Below, piece after piece: positions 28,476-37,819 of a stretch of DNA of 64,000 nt; positions within the stretch are counted from its first letter, which is position 1, and each line of letters opens with the position of its first letter. The position numbers were made by a program, and so were the translations under genes. Source of the stretch: Chitinimonas sp036961565 (GTDB lineage: Bacteria > Pseudomonadota > Gammaproteobacteria > Burkholderiales > Chitinimonadaceae); contig NZ_JBAMDD010000002.1 of assembly GCF_036961565.1 (NCBI RefSeq), positions 372,001-436,000 of the forward strand. The letters run 5' to 3'. Below the pieces are notes generated by a model. It saw only the letters and a list, made by a program, of their open reading frames with translations, had not been told where the DNA came from and did no database searches.

Positions 28476-29030
28476 TCAGCCCTCCACCGGGCTGCCGTAG
28501 TGGTCAACTGCGAAGCTGAACATGACCTTGATCATGAACAACAGCGACACCACCATAAAGAACGGCGGTGCAGCAGGTGCCAGCAACACCAGTGCCACCC
28601 CTAGCACCAGCAGGACTCCGGCGGTAAAACGCTGCATGCGGTTGCCGTACAGGGCATTCACCACCAGGGCTGCACCCATGGTATAGCCCCATACCACCAG
28701 CGCATGCTGCCAAGCCAAACCTAGCAACCAGGCCACTGCCAGCAGGTGGACATGGATGGCGATAAAGACCAGCCTGGCCTTGCTGTTGTTGGCGTAGTAA
28801 TGGTTGGTGGAATAACTGAAGTTGGCGATGCAGCCAGCGATGATATCGAGCACCAGCAAGATGGCCAGCGCGCTGCGCCAGGGCGCCACCGCAAATACCG
28901 CATCGGCATGCAGCAAGCACAACAGGCCGGTAAGCCCCAGGCTCACCAGCAGTATGGCTGCAACCTCCACCACACTCTGAGACTCACCCAGTACTTCTCG
29001 AAACAGGGATGGAATGGCGATCTGTCGCAT
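28476..29030 (-). CDS. Small polytopic membrane protein
   Basis: 184 residues with about five or six hydrophobic helices (VEVAAILLVSLGLTGLLCLLHA, ALAILLVLDIIAGCIANF, IAIHVHLLAVAWLLGLAW and others). A GGAGG lies six bases before the ATG. A conserved-looking polar motif FSYSTNHYYANN follows helix 2. I do not recognise the family. In prodiginine clusters a membrane protein (PigN/RedF) assists the PigF methyltransferase; this protein sits in the right neighbourhood for that job. The idea is inference from position only, and this protein is shorter than I recall PigN being. Confidence 0.6.
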   Translation of the reverse strand: MRQIAIPSLFREVLGESQSVVEVAAILLVSLGLTGLLCLLHADAVFAVAPWRSALAILLVLDIIAGCIANFSYSTNHYYANNSKARLVFIAIHVHLLAVAWLLGLAWQHALVVWGYTMGAALVVNALYGNRMQRFTAGVLLVLGVALVLLAPAAPPFFMVVSLLFMIKVMFSFAVDHYGSPVEG

Positions 29031-29126
29031 GTATATCCTCCGGCTGGCTGTTCTGTTTAAAGTGTCAGTCCAGCCTGCCTGCGCGATAGTTCCCTACCCT
29101 CCCTGCTCCCAGTCCTTAAAAGGACG

Positions 29127-30851
29127 CTAACTGATTTGCACCCGATTCAGTGACAGCAGCTGGCGCTGATCCACCTTGGCGACAGCCATCTCCACAATCT
29201 CGCCATGGCGGGTGGCACAAGCCGGGCTCACCGGTACATCCAGCAGGTAGCGCAGATACTCCTGCAGCAAGGCAAAGCCCGCAAACTCCTGGGCCTGGGT
29301 CTCGTCATTGCAATGCCAGGCCAATACTGCGCAGGCGCCGGCAAAATACTGCACATAACGCTTGGCCAGATCCATATAGCAGGCCGAGTTGATGGGTGTG
29401 GCCGGTGGCTGGGCCAGCGCCTGTACCTCGCGCAACAACTGCAACAGGCCGGCATGCAGCTTCGTCACCAAGGGCAAGGTCTCGGCACAGCAGCGCAGGC
29501 GCGCAGGCTCGGCCAGCAGCTCCAGAAACGCCGCCATGATGGCATCCTGGCCACCGTTGTTGAGCGCCAGTTGCGACTGCTCGGGGAACCCGGCACAACG
29601 TTCCTGCACCCGGAACAAAGGTATCACCTGCTGCAGATGCGACATGCCGGCCGGTGCTGCCTGCCGCGCCAGCAGGCCCGCACTCAGGGCATTCAGCTGG
29701 CTGGCGATCAGGCCCAGGTTGATCTGGGTGCTGCCGTCAAACAGGCTCACCACCTGGTTGTCACGCATGAACTTCTGGAACATGCCGAACTGGTAGGCAT
29801 CGCGCAGATAGTGGCGAGCACCCAGGGTGACGCTCAGTTGCTGGCACAGCTGCTCAGCCTCGGTCGGCACCTGGTATTTGACGATGGCGGAATAAAGGCT
29901 GAGCTGGCTTGGCAGATGGCTGATGGCGCGGCTACCCACCTGGGTCAGCAGGTCGGCCATCAAGGTACGGCTATAGCACTGTGCCAGGTTGGCCCGCACG
30001 GCAGGAATCTCCAGCACGGTGCGGGCATACAGCACCCTTTCTCGGCTGAAACCCAAGGTAAGGCGGAACAGCGTATCCAAAGCACCGAGCGAGAATCCGG
30101 CACACAGTATGCGCGATATCTGCAGCCCTTTGATCACCGTAAACAGCGCCGGCTCGCCGCCGCTCAGCAGGCTGTCTGCTGCTACCTTGCATTCGGTGAA
30201 CTCCAGCCCGCTGATGTCGGCGCCGCGTATGCCGTGGGTCCGTATCTTGGCCAGCGGCTGCCATTGCCGCTTGTCCATCTGCGCTTTTTGCAGGTATAGC
30301 AGGCACAGTTCCGACGTCCCGCTGGGCTGGCTGCGCTTGGCCAGCACCGTGGCCGACTGCCCCCGGCTGCCATTGTTGATCAGCCATTTGCTGCCATTTA
30401 GGTACAACTGCTCGCCCACCTGCCGTGCCTGGACCTCGGTCGCAAAAATATCGCTGCCATGGGCCTTCTCGGTCAGCGCCAGGCAACCCAGCCCACCTTC
30501 CTCCATCTGTTGCTGCAGGCTGGCCTGCTGCTGGGCATTGCCGGCCAGCCATACCGGCAAGGCACCCAGCAAGGTCTGACCAAAGGCGATGGCCGTGGTC
30601 AGGTCGCGCCGGGCAATCACCCGGCATATCAGCGCCAGCTGCTCAAACTCGGCCAGCTTGCCACCCAGGCGCTCAGGCACAAAATGTGCAAAGCAGCCCA
30701 ATTCCCGCAGGGTGTCGATATGGGCCTCGGGAAACCGCTCCGCTTCATCGTATTCATGGCTCAGCGCATAGGCCAGACGCCCCTCCGGTGCGTAGGGGTC
30801 ACCCAGCAGGGCTTCCAGCTGCTCGCTCTCACTGATCCGGTTCAAACTCAT
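29127..30851 (-). CDS. Acyl-CoA-dehydrogenase-like flavoprotein of the fatty-amine arm
   Basis: 574 residues: a full acyl-CoA dehydrogenase fold plus a C-terminal extension of roughly 150 residues. Visible motifs are LTEKAHGSDI, KWLINNG and FDGSTQINLGLIASQ, the last being in the region that normally follows the catalytic base. In tambjamine clusters an enzyme of this type (TamP or TamT class; I am not sure of the letter) introduces the double bond into the acyl chain before it becomes the amine. The ATG at 30851 starts four bases after the PPTase stop, so it is in the same operon. It is distinct from aidB and from the PigA-like gene. Confidence 0.75.
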   Translation of the reverse strand: MSLNRISESEQLEALLGDPYAPEGRLAYALSHEYDEAERFPEAHIDTLRELGCFAHFVPERLGGKLAEFEQLALICRVIARRDLTTAIAFGQTLLGALPVWLAGNAQQQASLQQQMEEGGLGCLALTEKAHGSDIFATEVQARQVGEQLYLNGSKWLINNGSRGQSATVLAKRSQPSGTSELCLLYLQKAQMDKRQWQPLAKIRTHGIRGADISGLEFTECKVAADSLLSGGEPALFTVIKGLQISRILCAGFSLGALDTLFRLTLGFSRERVLYARTVLEIPAVRANLAQCYSRTLMADLLTQVGSRAISHLPSQLSLYSAIVKYQVPTEAEQLCQQLSVTLGARHYLRDAYQFGMFQKFMRDNQVVSLFDGSTQINLGLIASQLNALSAGLLARQAAPAGMSHLQQVIPLFRVQERCAGFPEQSQLALNNGGQDAIMAAFLELLAEPARLRCCAETLPLVTKLHAGLLQLLREVQALAQPPATPINSACYMDLAKRYVQYFAGACAVLAWHCNDETQAQEFAGFALLQEYLRYLLDVPVSPACATRHGEIVEMAVAKVDQRQLLSLNRVQIS

Positions 30852-30855
30852 TCCC

Positions 30856-31659
30856 TCATTCCTCCGCTCGTTTTATGGGGTCGGCACCAGGCCACTCTTG
30901 CCGATACACCAGTACCTGGGCACTGGTTTCGGTCCATGCTGTTTCTACCCGCCAATGGCCGCAGGCCGGCGCGGCCTCTTCGGCCCAGGCTGTGCCAGCG
31001 GCATGGCTATCCGTCCGCCAGTGCGGCGCCTGTCCCTGCGGCCAGCCCAGTATCTGTATGGCCCTGGCAAACGGCACAAAGGCCCGTTGGCCACAGGCCT
31101 TGAACAAGGCCTCCTTCAGGCACCAGATCAAGGTGCGGGCCTGGCTGCGATCACAGCCCTGCCCGGTTGCCACCGCCGCCACCTCCTGTTCGGCCAGCAG
31201 GTCGGCAAGGCTGCCCGCCTGCAAGGCGTCAAAGGATTCCACATCGATACCGACCGGACAGTTGGCCACCGCCGCCACCGCCTGACAGCGGCTATGGCTG
31301 ATGGAGAGATAGGTGCGCTCATCCACAAAGGGCCGCCCATCCGGCTGCCGCCGTATGGCCATGTCCACCGGGTGCGGCTCTGCCGCGTCCAGCCAGTTAC
31401 GGTAGTGGTTCAAGGCCTGTTTCGCCGCCAGGCGACCTGCCAGCCACTCCAGTTGCCGCTTCTGCACCGGAAACTGCGCCAGCAAGCCCATCTCATCGGC
31501 ACAAAGCCAGCTGGGCAGGCCGGCCGCCAGCCTGCCATCGGCCTGCCAGGCCTCGCGTAGCGGCGCCAACGGCAGGCTGGCGCAAACCACGCCAGCCGCT
31601 GCCGGGTCGCCGTGCCGGCTCAGGCTTACTTCCGGTAGCCGGGCGCTATTGGATCGCAC
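30856..31659 (-). CDS. pigL: Sfp-type 4'-phosphopantetheinyl transferase (PigL-like)
   Basis: Residues include FVDERTYLSISHSR, the magnesium-binding GIDVES and the catalytic WCLKEALFK, all in the Sfp layout and in the right order. It would attach phosphopantetheine to the carrier domains of this cluster: PigG, the two in PigH, and the one fused to the acyl-AMP ligase. The GTG start at 31659 overlaps the preceding small gene by 34 bases and lacks a strong ribosome site, so the true start may be a little downstream. 267 residues is somewhat long for the family because of the N-terminus. Confidence 0.85.
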   Translation of the reverse strand: MRSNSARLPEVSLSRHGDPAAAGVVCASLPLAPLREAWQADGRLAAGLPSWLCADEMGLLAQFPVQKRQLEWLAGRLAAKQALNHYRNWLDAAEPHPVDMAIRRQPDGRPFVDERTYLSISHSRCQAVAAVANCPVGIDVESFDALQAGSLADLLAEQEVAAVATGQGCDRSQARTLIWCLKEALFKACGQRAFVPFARAIQILGWPQGQAPHWRTDSHAAGTAWAEEAAPACGHWRVETAWTETSAQVLVYRQEWPGADPIKRAEE

Positions 31660-31934
31660 ACCAGTTGCTCGCTCACATCGGCCATCTGGCTGAACCGTGC
31701 CACCAGGCCCGCAAACTGCGGGCTGCGCATATCCTGCTCAAACGCTTTCCAGGAGCTGACGGTAATGGTCTCGACAAAATCGCAATCCGCACCACGCATG
31801 ACCTTGTGCACGCAAAACGACTGCACGCTGGGCAACTCATGGCAGGTCAGGTAATCCACCTCCCGCACCCATTTGACGAAGTCGTCCTCGTAGGCCGGGT
31901 CTTTCAGCTTGATCTTGTCGATGATGGTCAGCAT
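31626..31934 (-). CDS. Small dimeric alpha/beta-barrel protein (RedY/ABM-like)
   Basis: 102 residues. Predicted alternating strand-helix pattern (LTIIDKIKLKDPAYEDDFVKWV ... SVQSFCVHKVMRGADCDFVETITVSS ... LVARFSQMADVSEQLVCDPI) fits the ferredoxin-like dimeric barrel superfamily (ABM/EthD). Prodiginine clusters carry a small barrel protein, RedY in Streptomyces, whose function is unclear; I infer it is the counterpart. It overlaps the end of the PigC-like gene by seven bases and the PPTase by 34, so the three are translationally coupled. Confidence 0.6.
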   Translation of the reverse strand: MLTIIDKIKLKDPAYEDDFVKWVREVDYLTCHELPSVQSFCVHKVMRGADCDFVETITVSSWKAFEQDMRSPQFAGLVARFSQMADVSEQLVCDPIAPGYRK

Positions 31935-34666
31935 GGTGTGTTCTCCTCTTTGTCGTTTTCAATGATGACGACCCCACTGTCGCCATCTAGGGTGATCCAG
32001 TCACCGGTCTTGATCAGCTCGGTCGCCAGCTTGGTATTGACTACCGACGGGATACCGAACTCGCGTGCCACGATGGAACTGTGCGACAGCATGGAACCGA
32101 TGTCGGTCACTACCCCCTTGGCCAAGGCGAACAATGGTGTCCAGGAGGCATCGGTGAACCGTGCCACGATGATCTCGCCCTTCTGCAGCAGCCCCGCCTC
32201 CCGCCGCAGGTCGGTAATGACCCTGGCCCGCCCCGATATCCGTCCGTTGGACGTACCCAGGCCTTGCAGATGCTCGCCCGCCTCCGGCAGCTTGACCGGT
32301 ACGGCATTGTGGGCGCTGCCGATAAAGGTCAGCGGCGGTTCGGGCTGCTCCAGATAACTGCTGTGCTGGCGCCGCGCCTGTTCTATCTTGGCGCGGCTGA
32401 ACAGGGTCTCCGCCGCCTCGTAGTCGTTCACATGGGTCAGCAGGTCACCAAAGTCCAGATAGGCCACTTCGTCGATATGCTTGAGCAAGCCCCGCTCAGT
32501 CAGCCGCCTCCCCAGTTCATACACAATGCGCCGCAACAGCCAGATCGAGGTAATCATGCTCATGCGGGTTTCTTCGCGCATGCGGCTACAGGCGCTGTAC
32601 ATGCGTATCACCCGCTTCATGACCGCGCGCTTGAACCAGGGCAGGCTGTCCAGCAGCTTGTCGGTGTCCACACTGCGTACCTGGCTGGATGCCTGCAGCT
32701 TGTTTTCCACCTCATAGCCCTGCTCCAGATAGGTCTTGATCATCTGCAGCACATAGCCCGGGTCGTCAATCCAGCGCGGATAGGTCAGCTCCATCTCCTC
32801 ACGCCCGCGCACCCCGTTGGCGCGCATGAACGGTGTCATCTCTCGCTTGAGAAACTCACGGCCCTGGCTGGACGTCGGCAATGCCGCTTCGATGGCCGCC
32901 ACATCGGCCTGCAGGAACAGCGCCTTGACCTCGGGATACGCATCCAGCGCCTTGCACAGACGCCAGATATCGCGTGCCGATTCCACCGTGCGCAGATTGG
33001 ACATATCGCCCTTGAGCCGATTCTGCAGATGCTTGCCATCCTGCGGCAGCCAGGCGTGGCACAGCTCCTCCAGCACGCCATACAGACCGAAGGCATTGAT
33101 GTAGAACGGCATATAGCCCACATGCATGGCCTTGAAGTAATCCAGGCAATGGGTCATTTCCTCGCGCAGCTCAAACAGGCTGAGCCGCCCCAGATCCATG
33201 GCCATGGCCCGGTCGAACTCCTGGTAGCGCGATGCCACCATATGCTTGGCGCGTGCCTTGGCGCCCAGAAGCTCCTGCGCAGTCTTGCGCAGCCAGTAGC
33301 GATTGGTCCTGCCTGGGGTGTAACGGTCATGCTGATGTACCGCACCATAGGGATTCTGGTAGCGCTCTACATCGACCTCGGCACTGGCAAAGCGCTTGAT
33401 GAACACCGATTGATCCTTGCCCGCCGGGGTCTGCGCCAGCAGGTAGGCGGTATAGGCAACATTGAGGTACACATGGCCCTTGTAATAGCCCATGTATTCA
33501 TCCTCCTTGCCCAGGTCCAGCAAGCCGAGGCCGACGCCGCAATCGCGGTGTACCCGGTACTGGTAGTACTTGGCAAAGGAGACCCCCAGCGGCGTCAGGC
33601 GGCCGGTGAATATCTCGCCTATGTCCATGCGCGACCACAGGATGCGCTTGGCGATGGCTTCATCCGGCTCACCCACATGGGGCGAACCGCTATCGAGCGT
33701 CACCGCCGTGGTGGTGATGGGGCGGCTCTGCAGCAGGAAGAACTGGCCGGCCCGGCAGGTCCATTCAATGTCCTGGGGCTTGCCATAGCTACGTTCCACC
33801 AGCACCACCAAGCGCCCCAATTCCAGCGCCTGCGCCTCGCTCAAAGCCGGGCGCACGGCCAGCGCAGCATCGAGCTCGCGTTCCACCGTGCTGCCATCCT
33901 CACCCCGCTGCAACGCCGTCGGCTTGTAGTTGATCTGGCTGCTGGCCAGTTGCAGGGGCGACTTGCCCAGCACATAGCTGTCCGATACCACCCGCCCCGA
34001 AACCAGGCCCTCGCCCAGGCCCACGCAGGCCTCGATCAACAACTGATCGGCCTGGCCCTGCAGCGGGTTCTCGCTGAATGCCACCCCCGACGCCTCGCCA
34101 TTGATCATGGCCTGCACCACTACCCCGATGGCCTGGGGCATGCCCGGCGCCGCCTGCCTGGCGCGATAGGCCATAGCACTGGCGTTCCACATCGAGGCCC
34201 AGCAGGCGCGCACGCTATCGAGTACCCGCTGCGCTTCAGCAATATTCAGGAAGGTATCGTGCTGGCCAGCAAAGGAGTACTCGGCGGCATCCTCGTCCAC
34301 ACCGGACGACCGCACTGCCACCAGCGCCGCCCCCAGTTGCCGGTACGCCGTCAATATCGCCTCGGCCAGCGGCGTCGGCATGGCGGTCTTGCAGATCAGC
34401 TCGGCAATCTCGCTGTAGACCGTTTCATCCCCCAGTTGCAGCAACTGATAGATATCCTGCCCCAGCCCTGTTTCCTTGATGAAGTACTGGTATGCATCGG
34501 TGCTGATGCAAAACCCCTCTGGTACGGTAAAGCCGAACTGCCGCAGCCGTATCAGGTTGTACCCCTTGCCCCCTATCTGCTGCACCGAGAGCGCAGCGCC
34601 CTGGTCGAAATTGCACACCCAGCCCTGGGTGACCTCCTGCCCCACTACAGATTCCAGTTGCTTCAT
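31928..34666 (-). CDS. tamQ: PigC/TamQ-type ATP-dependent condensing synthetase
   Basis: 912 residues in the layout of phosphoenolpyruvate synthase-like enzymes, and close in size to PigC (about 890). The N-terminal ATP-grasp half has QQIGGKGYNLIRLRQFGFTVPEGF, VRSSGVDEDAAEYSFAGQ, NGEASGVAFSENP and DIEWTCRAGQFFLLQSRP. The C-terminal swivelling domain ends with SMLSHSSIVAREFGIP, in which His862 is the expected phosphohistidine. In prodigiosin synthesis PigC condenses MBC with a monopyrrole; in tambjamine synthesis the homologue joins MBC to an alkyl amine, forming the enamine. The second role is inferred from the neighbouring fatty-amine genes. Confidence 0.88.
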   Translation of the reverse strand: MKQLESVVGQEVTQGWVCNFDQGAALSVQQIGGKGYNLIRLRQFGFTVPEGFCISTDAYQYFIKETGLGQDIYQLLQLGDETVYSEIAELICKTAMPTPLAEAILTAYRQLGAALVAVRSSGVDEDAAEYSFAGQHDTFLNIAEAQRVLDSVRACWASMWNASAMAYRARQAAPGMPQAIGVVVQAMINGEASGVAFSENPLQGQADQLLIEACVGLGEGLVSGRVVSDSYVLGKSPLQLASSQINYKPTALQRGEDGSTVERELDAALAVRPALSEAQALELGRLVVLVERSYGKPQDIEWTCRAGQFFLLQSRPITTTAVTLDSGSPHVGEPDEAIAKRILWSRMDIGEIFTGRLTPLGVSFAKYYQYRVHRDCGVGLGLLDLGKEDEYMGYYKGHVYLNVAYTAYLLAQTPAGKDQSVFIKRFASAEVDVERYQNPYGAVHQHDRYTPGRTNRYWLRKTAQELLGAKARAKHMVASRYQEFDRAMAMDLGRLSLFELREEMTHCLDYFKAMHVGYMPFYINAFGLYGVLEELCHAWLPQDGKHLQNRLKGDMSNLRTVESARDIWRLCKALDAYPEVKALFLQADVAAIEAALPTSSQGREFLKREMTPFMRANGVRGREEMELTYPRWIDDPGYVLQMIKTYLEQGYEVENKLQASSQVRSVDTDKLLDSLPWFKRAVMKRVIRMYSACSRMREETRMSMITSIWLLRRIVYELGRRLTERGLLKHIDEVAYLDFGDLLTHVNDYEAAETLFSRAKIEQARRQHSSYLEQPEPPLTFIGSAHNAVPVKLPEAGEHLQGLGTSNGRISGRARVITDLRREAGLLQKGEIIVARFTDASWTPLFALAKGVVTDIGSMLSHSSIVAREFGIPSVVNTKLATELIKTGDWITLDGDSGVVIIENDKEENTPC

Positions 34667-34716
34667 AGCGCCTCCTGCTCCTGGGTACGGTGCACCTGCG
34701 TGCGCCCGCCCCTGCC

Positions 34717-35745
34717 TTATTGAATGGTGTTGTCAGCCTTGGCCAGAAATCCGTAGTAGCTCTCACCGGGCAGCATCTGCCTGGCCTCCACCCGGCTGAA
34801 GCCCGCCTGGTTCAGCATGCCGACCAGCTCGTCCTTGTGCGGCAGGGCGCCGCTCACATCCGACAGCGACCACCAAAGGTTCAGCGCTGCAATGGCCGGG
34901 CTGCCACCACGGCAGCTGGTGGTCAGCAACAGCTGCCCACCGGGCGCCAGCAGCCCATGCAGGTGGCGCAGCAGGGCCATCCGCGAGGCCAGCGGAAAGT
35001 AATAGATGTTGTTATGCAGGGTAATCAGGTCGTAAGCGCCCGCCGCCGAATAATCCATGACGTCGCAACAGCTCACCTCGATCTGGTCCTCCAAGCCCCA
35101 AAGGCGCAGATTGTCCTTGGCCGACGCCACAACCTCCTGCTGGTAATCGATGGCATCTATCTGCAGCTTAGGGGCCAGTTGCTTCAGGTACTTGAGGTAG
35201 TAGCCCGAGCCGCAGCCCACCTCCAGCACCCTTTGTACCTTGCCATCGCGCAAGGCCCACTCGATGGCCTCTTCCACAAAGGGTTCGAGTATGCGCGAGG
35301 AGCGGGCGATCAACTCCCCGTCCTGGTCCGCCAGGCTGTACTTGTGGCCACTGCGCAGTCGGCTGGGTGCGTTCAGCAGGGCGTCGTAGTGGTAACGCAC
35401 CACCTCCTCCAGCGTCGCGGCGGCAATCTCATTGCGTGGCTGCGCCAGCGATCGCGACAACTTGCCCTTGAGGGTGTAGTGACCGTCCTTCAGCCGCAGT
35501 TCGCCAAACCGCACGCCACAGCCCAACCAGGCCTCCAGGCCTGCCTGCTGGGTATGGTCGGTTGCCAGCTTCAACTGGATGTCGGCCAGCGTGCGTGGCC
35601 TGGCGTGCAGGTAATCAAGCAGGCCGCACGAGCTGGCAGCCGTGGCAAAACTGGTCTTGTAGAGCTGGTTGATATTGCCGCTCAGTCCCAGAAAGCCGAA
35701 GATGTTCTTGTCGAACACCAGTTTTTTTAGTGTGTTCAGCCGCAT
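34717..35745 (-). CDS. pigF: O-methyltransferase making 4-methoxy-bipyrrole (PigF-like)
   Basis: The ATG at 35745 has an AGGAGG; 342 residues, very close to PigF. The SAM site is VLEVGCGSGYYLKYLK with DAIDYQQEVV, and the N-terminal helical dimerisation region is typical of class I O-methyltransferases. The expected reaction is transfer of methyl to the 4-hydroxy group of hydroxy-bipyrrole carbaldehyde (HBC), giving MBC. It lies directly upstream of the condensing enzyme. Confidence 0.87.
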   Translation of the reverse strand: MRLNTLKKLVFDKNIFGFLGLSGNINQLYKTSFATAASSCGLLDYLHARPRTLADIQLKLATDHTQQAGLEAWLGCGVRFGELRLKDGHYTLKGKLSRSLAQPRNEIAAATLEEVVRYHYDALLNAPSRLRSGHKYSLADQDGELIARSSRILEPFVEEAIEWALRDGKVQRVLEVGCGSGYYLKYLKQLAPKLQIDAIDYQQEVVASAKDNLRLWGLEDQIEVSCCDVMDYSAAGAYDLITLHNNIYYFPLASRMALLRHLHGLLAPGGQLLLTTSCRGGSPAIAALNLWWSLSDVSGALPHKDELVGMLNQAGFSRVEARQMLPGESYYGFLAKADNTIQ

Positions 35746-35810
35746 GGCGCCTCCTGTTGTTGTCCATCCCCAGGGCCGGCTTGGCCGCCGGCCCGACGTT
35801 TCCATCAGTC

Positions 35811-37043
35811 CTACCAGTAATAAAACAGTCCCAGTTGCCAGGCGTTGCCCAGACGCCGGTATTCGCTATCGCGCTTGCCGCCCACGGCCAGGCTGAAGGC
35901 GGCGCGCAACTCCAGATCCTTCTGCAAGGAATACTTGAGCAGTCCCGATACCGCGCTGCTGCCATCATTCAGATTGGCCTGCCACTGCCCTTCCAGGCTC
36001 AACAGGGTCGAAGCCTGGCGGCTCAAGGCCACGCCCAGCTTGTGGCGACCCAGCCCCATGGCTGGCAGGTCGGTCTGGGCTGCCCGCAGCTCAAATGCCG
36101 CATAGTCGGCGGGCTCGGTCACCCCCAGCGATTGATAGAAGTACTCCACCGTCAGCAAGGTGTTCTCTGCCACCTTGCGATTGAGCCCCACCACCGCCCG
36201 CACCGCCGTGCGATCCCGCCAGAGCTGCGCGCTACGTGCATCCAGCCGGCTGGCGGCCAGCTCGCCATAAACATCAGCGCCGGCCAGCAGATTGTTATGC
36301 TGACGACTCAGCGCCACGCTGCGCTGGCCATCGCGATAGCTCAGCAGCAAGGTGGTCTTGCCCCGCTCGTCTGCCCAGTCGGCCTGCTGCAGAAAGTTGG
36401 CATGGCTACCCTCGCCCTGCACCTTGGCACTGGTCACCATGCTGGTCAGGTTCAGATCGGCCGTGGCGGACCAGGCCAGCCGTACCCCATCCACACCGGG
36501 CTTGTACAGGCGCTCCAGATCACTGGGGGCAAACGGCGCCAGCAGATCGGCTGGCGACCAGATACGCCCTTGGGTCAAGCTCACCGGCTGGCGCCCCAGC
36601 GTCAGCCGCCCGCCTTCCCAGTCGTGCTGGTAGTAAAGCCAGTCCAGCGAGGCTTGCCATTGGTGCTGCCTGCCGTGCTCCAGCCGCTTGTGCAGGGTCA
36701 AAGACCGGTCCACCGGCCCAGGCTGGTCACGCATGGCCTGGTGCAGGCGCCGGTCCGACGCAGCCAGCAGGTCCAGCTGACCATGGGCAATCAGCTTGCC
36801 GGACTGCCCCAGGGGCTGCTCATACTCCAGCCGGGCAAAGCCGCTGCTGAGGTAGGCAGGCTCACGTTCCGGCTCATCCACCAATGTGCTACCCAGCTTC
36901 AAGACGCCCCCCAGGCGTGCTTCACGGCCACCGAGCTCATCGTCAAACAGGGCATCGTCCGCCTGCGCGGCAACCTGGCCCGCCAGCAGCAAGGCCAGAC
37001 CCACCCCCAGGCCATGCCACCTAAGCACCACCTCAAACGGCAT
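35811..37043 (-). CDS. Outer-membrane beta-barrel protein of the export cassette
   Basis: The ATG at 37043 overlaps the ATPase gene by 11 bases. A signal peptide (VVLRWHGLGVGLALLLAGQVAAQA) is followed by many alternating amphipathic strands (TLLLSYRDG, AVVGLNRKV, LLTVEYFYQSLG). The last residues, QLGLFYYW, end in an aromatic amino acid, as outer-membrane barrels do. 410 residues would allow a 14-18 strand barrel. I do not know the family name. Being inside the operon between the ATPase and pigF, it probably gives the pigment, or a lipid-like intermediate, a route across the outer membrane; that is inference. Confidence 0.7.
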   Translation of the reverse strand: MPFEVVLRWHGLGVGLALLLAGQVAAQADDALFDDELGGREARLGGVLKLGSTLVDEPEREPAYLSSGFARLEYEQPLGQSGKLIAHGQLDLLAASDRRLHQAMRDQPGPVDRSLTLHKRLEHGRQHQWQASLDWLYYQHDWEGGRLTLGRQPVSLTQGRIWSPADLLAPFAPSDLERLYKPGVDGVRLAWSATADLNLTSMVTSAKVQGEGSHANFLQQADWADERGKTTLLLSYRDGQRSVALSRQHNNLLAGADVYGELAASRLDARSAQLWRDRTAVRAVVGLNRKVAENTLLTVEYFYQSLGVTEPADYAAFELRAAQTDLPAMGLGRHKLGVALSRQASTLLSLEGQWQANLNDGSSAVSGLLKYSLQKDLELRAAFSLAVGGKRDSEYRRLGNAWQLGLFYYW

Positions 37044-37749
37044 GGCTGAATTCAACGGCCAGCGACACCGGTGCGACGATGCTGCCGTCGCACAGTGAAA
37101 TCACCCGCTTGGCCCGCGAGATCACCCGTGGGTCATGCGAGCTGAAGATAAAGGTGATGCCATGCTCGCGATTCAGCTGCGACATCAGGTCCATCAGACT
37201 CTCGGCGGTGCGTGAATCCAGGTTGGCTGTCGGTTCGTCGGCGATCACCAGCATGGGTTCGCCCGCCACCGCGCGTGCCACAGCCACGCGTTGCTGCTGA
37301 CCACCGCTCAACTGGTCGGGATAGCGATCCATCAGCTCCCCCAGTCCCAGCGCCGTCAGTGTCTTGCGGGCTGCAGCGCGGCGCTTGTCGGCCGCCATGC
37401 CGCGAAACTCCATCACCATCTCGGTGTTCTCCAGCGCAGTCAGCACCGGCATCAGGTTGTAGGCCTGGAACACAAAGCCAATCTGGTCGCGGCGCAGTTG
37501 TGCCAGCTCGGTGCTGGAGCACTGCGACAGATCGCGGCCGTTGAAAAACAGCTTGCCGGAACTGGGCTGATCCAGCAGTCCTATCAGGTTCAGCAAGGTG
37601 GTCTTGCCTGAACCCGACGGGCCAGCAATCACCACAAACTCGCTGGACTCCACCGTCAGGTCTATCTGCTTCAGCGCCTGAAAACGCTGTTTCTTCTGCT
37701 CGAATACCTTGCCTACCTGTTCGAGCCTGATCACGCTTGTGTTCGCCAT
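37033..37749 (-). CDS. LolD/MacB-type ABC transporter ATPase
   Basis: The ATG at 37749 gives 238 residues: Walker A GPSGSGKTT, LSGGQQQRVAVARA, Walker B LVIADEPTANLDS. The sequence belongs to the LolD/MacB subgroup by FVFQAYNLMPVLTALENTEM. Its two permease partners lie immediately upstream. The complex would act in mechanotransmission across the inner membrane, not in classical import. The frame is open further upstream, but that part overlaps the permease gene and lacks a ribosome site. Confidence 0.9.
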   Translation of the reverse strand: MANTSVIRLEQVGKVFEQKKQRFQALKQIDLTVESSEFVVIAGPSGSGKTTLLNLIGLLDQPSSGKLFFNGRDLSQCSSTELAQLRRDQIGFVFQAYNLMPVLTALENTEMVMEFRGMAADKRRAAARKTLTALGLGELMDRYPDQLSGGQQQRVAVARAVAGEPMLVIADEPTANLDSRTAESLMDLMSQLNREHGITFIFSSHDPRVISRAKRVISLCDGSIVAPVSLAVEFSHAV

Positions 37750-37819
37750 AGTGGTCGCCTTTTTCGTTGAGGATGCGCGGCCTGGCGCATCCGGCACTAC
37801 TGCCTTGTCTGCCCTGGGC

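Noticed and set aside
32081..34723. An 880-codon open frame on the plus strand opposite the PigC/TamQ gene
   Set aside because: It is a mirror of a GC-rich coding strand. It has no recognisable domain, and the minus-strand frame carries clear ATP-grasp and phosphohistidine motifs.
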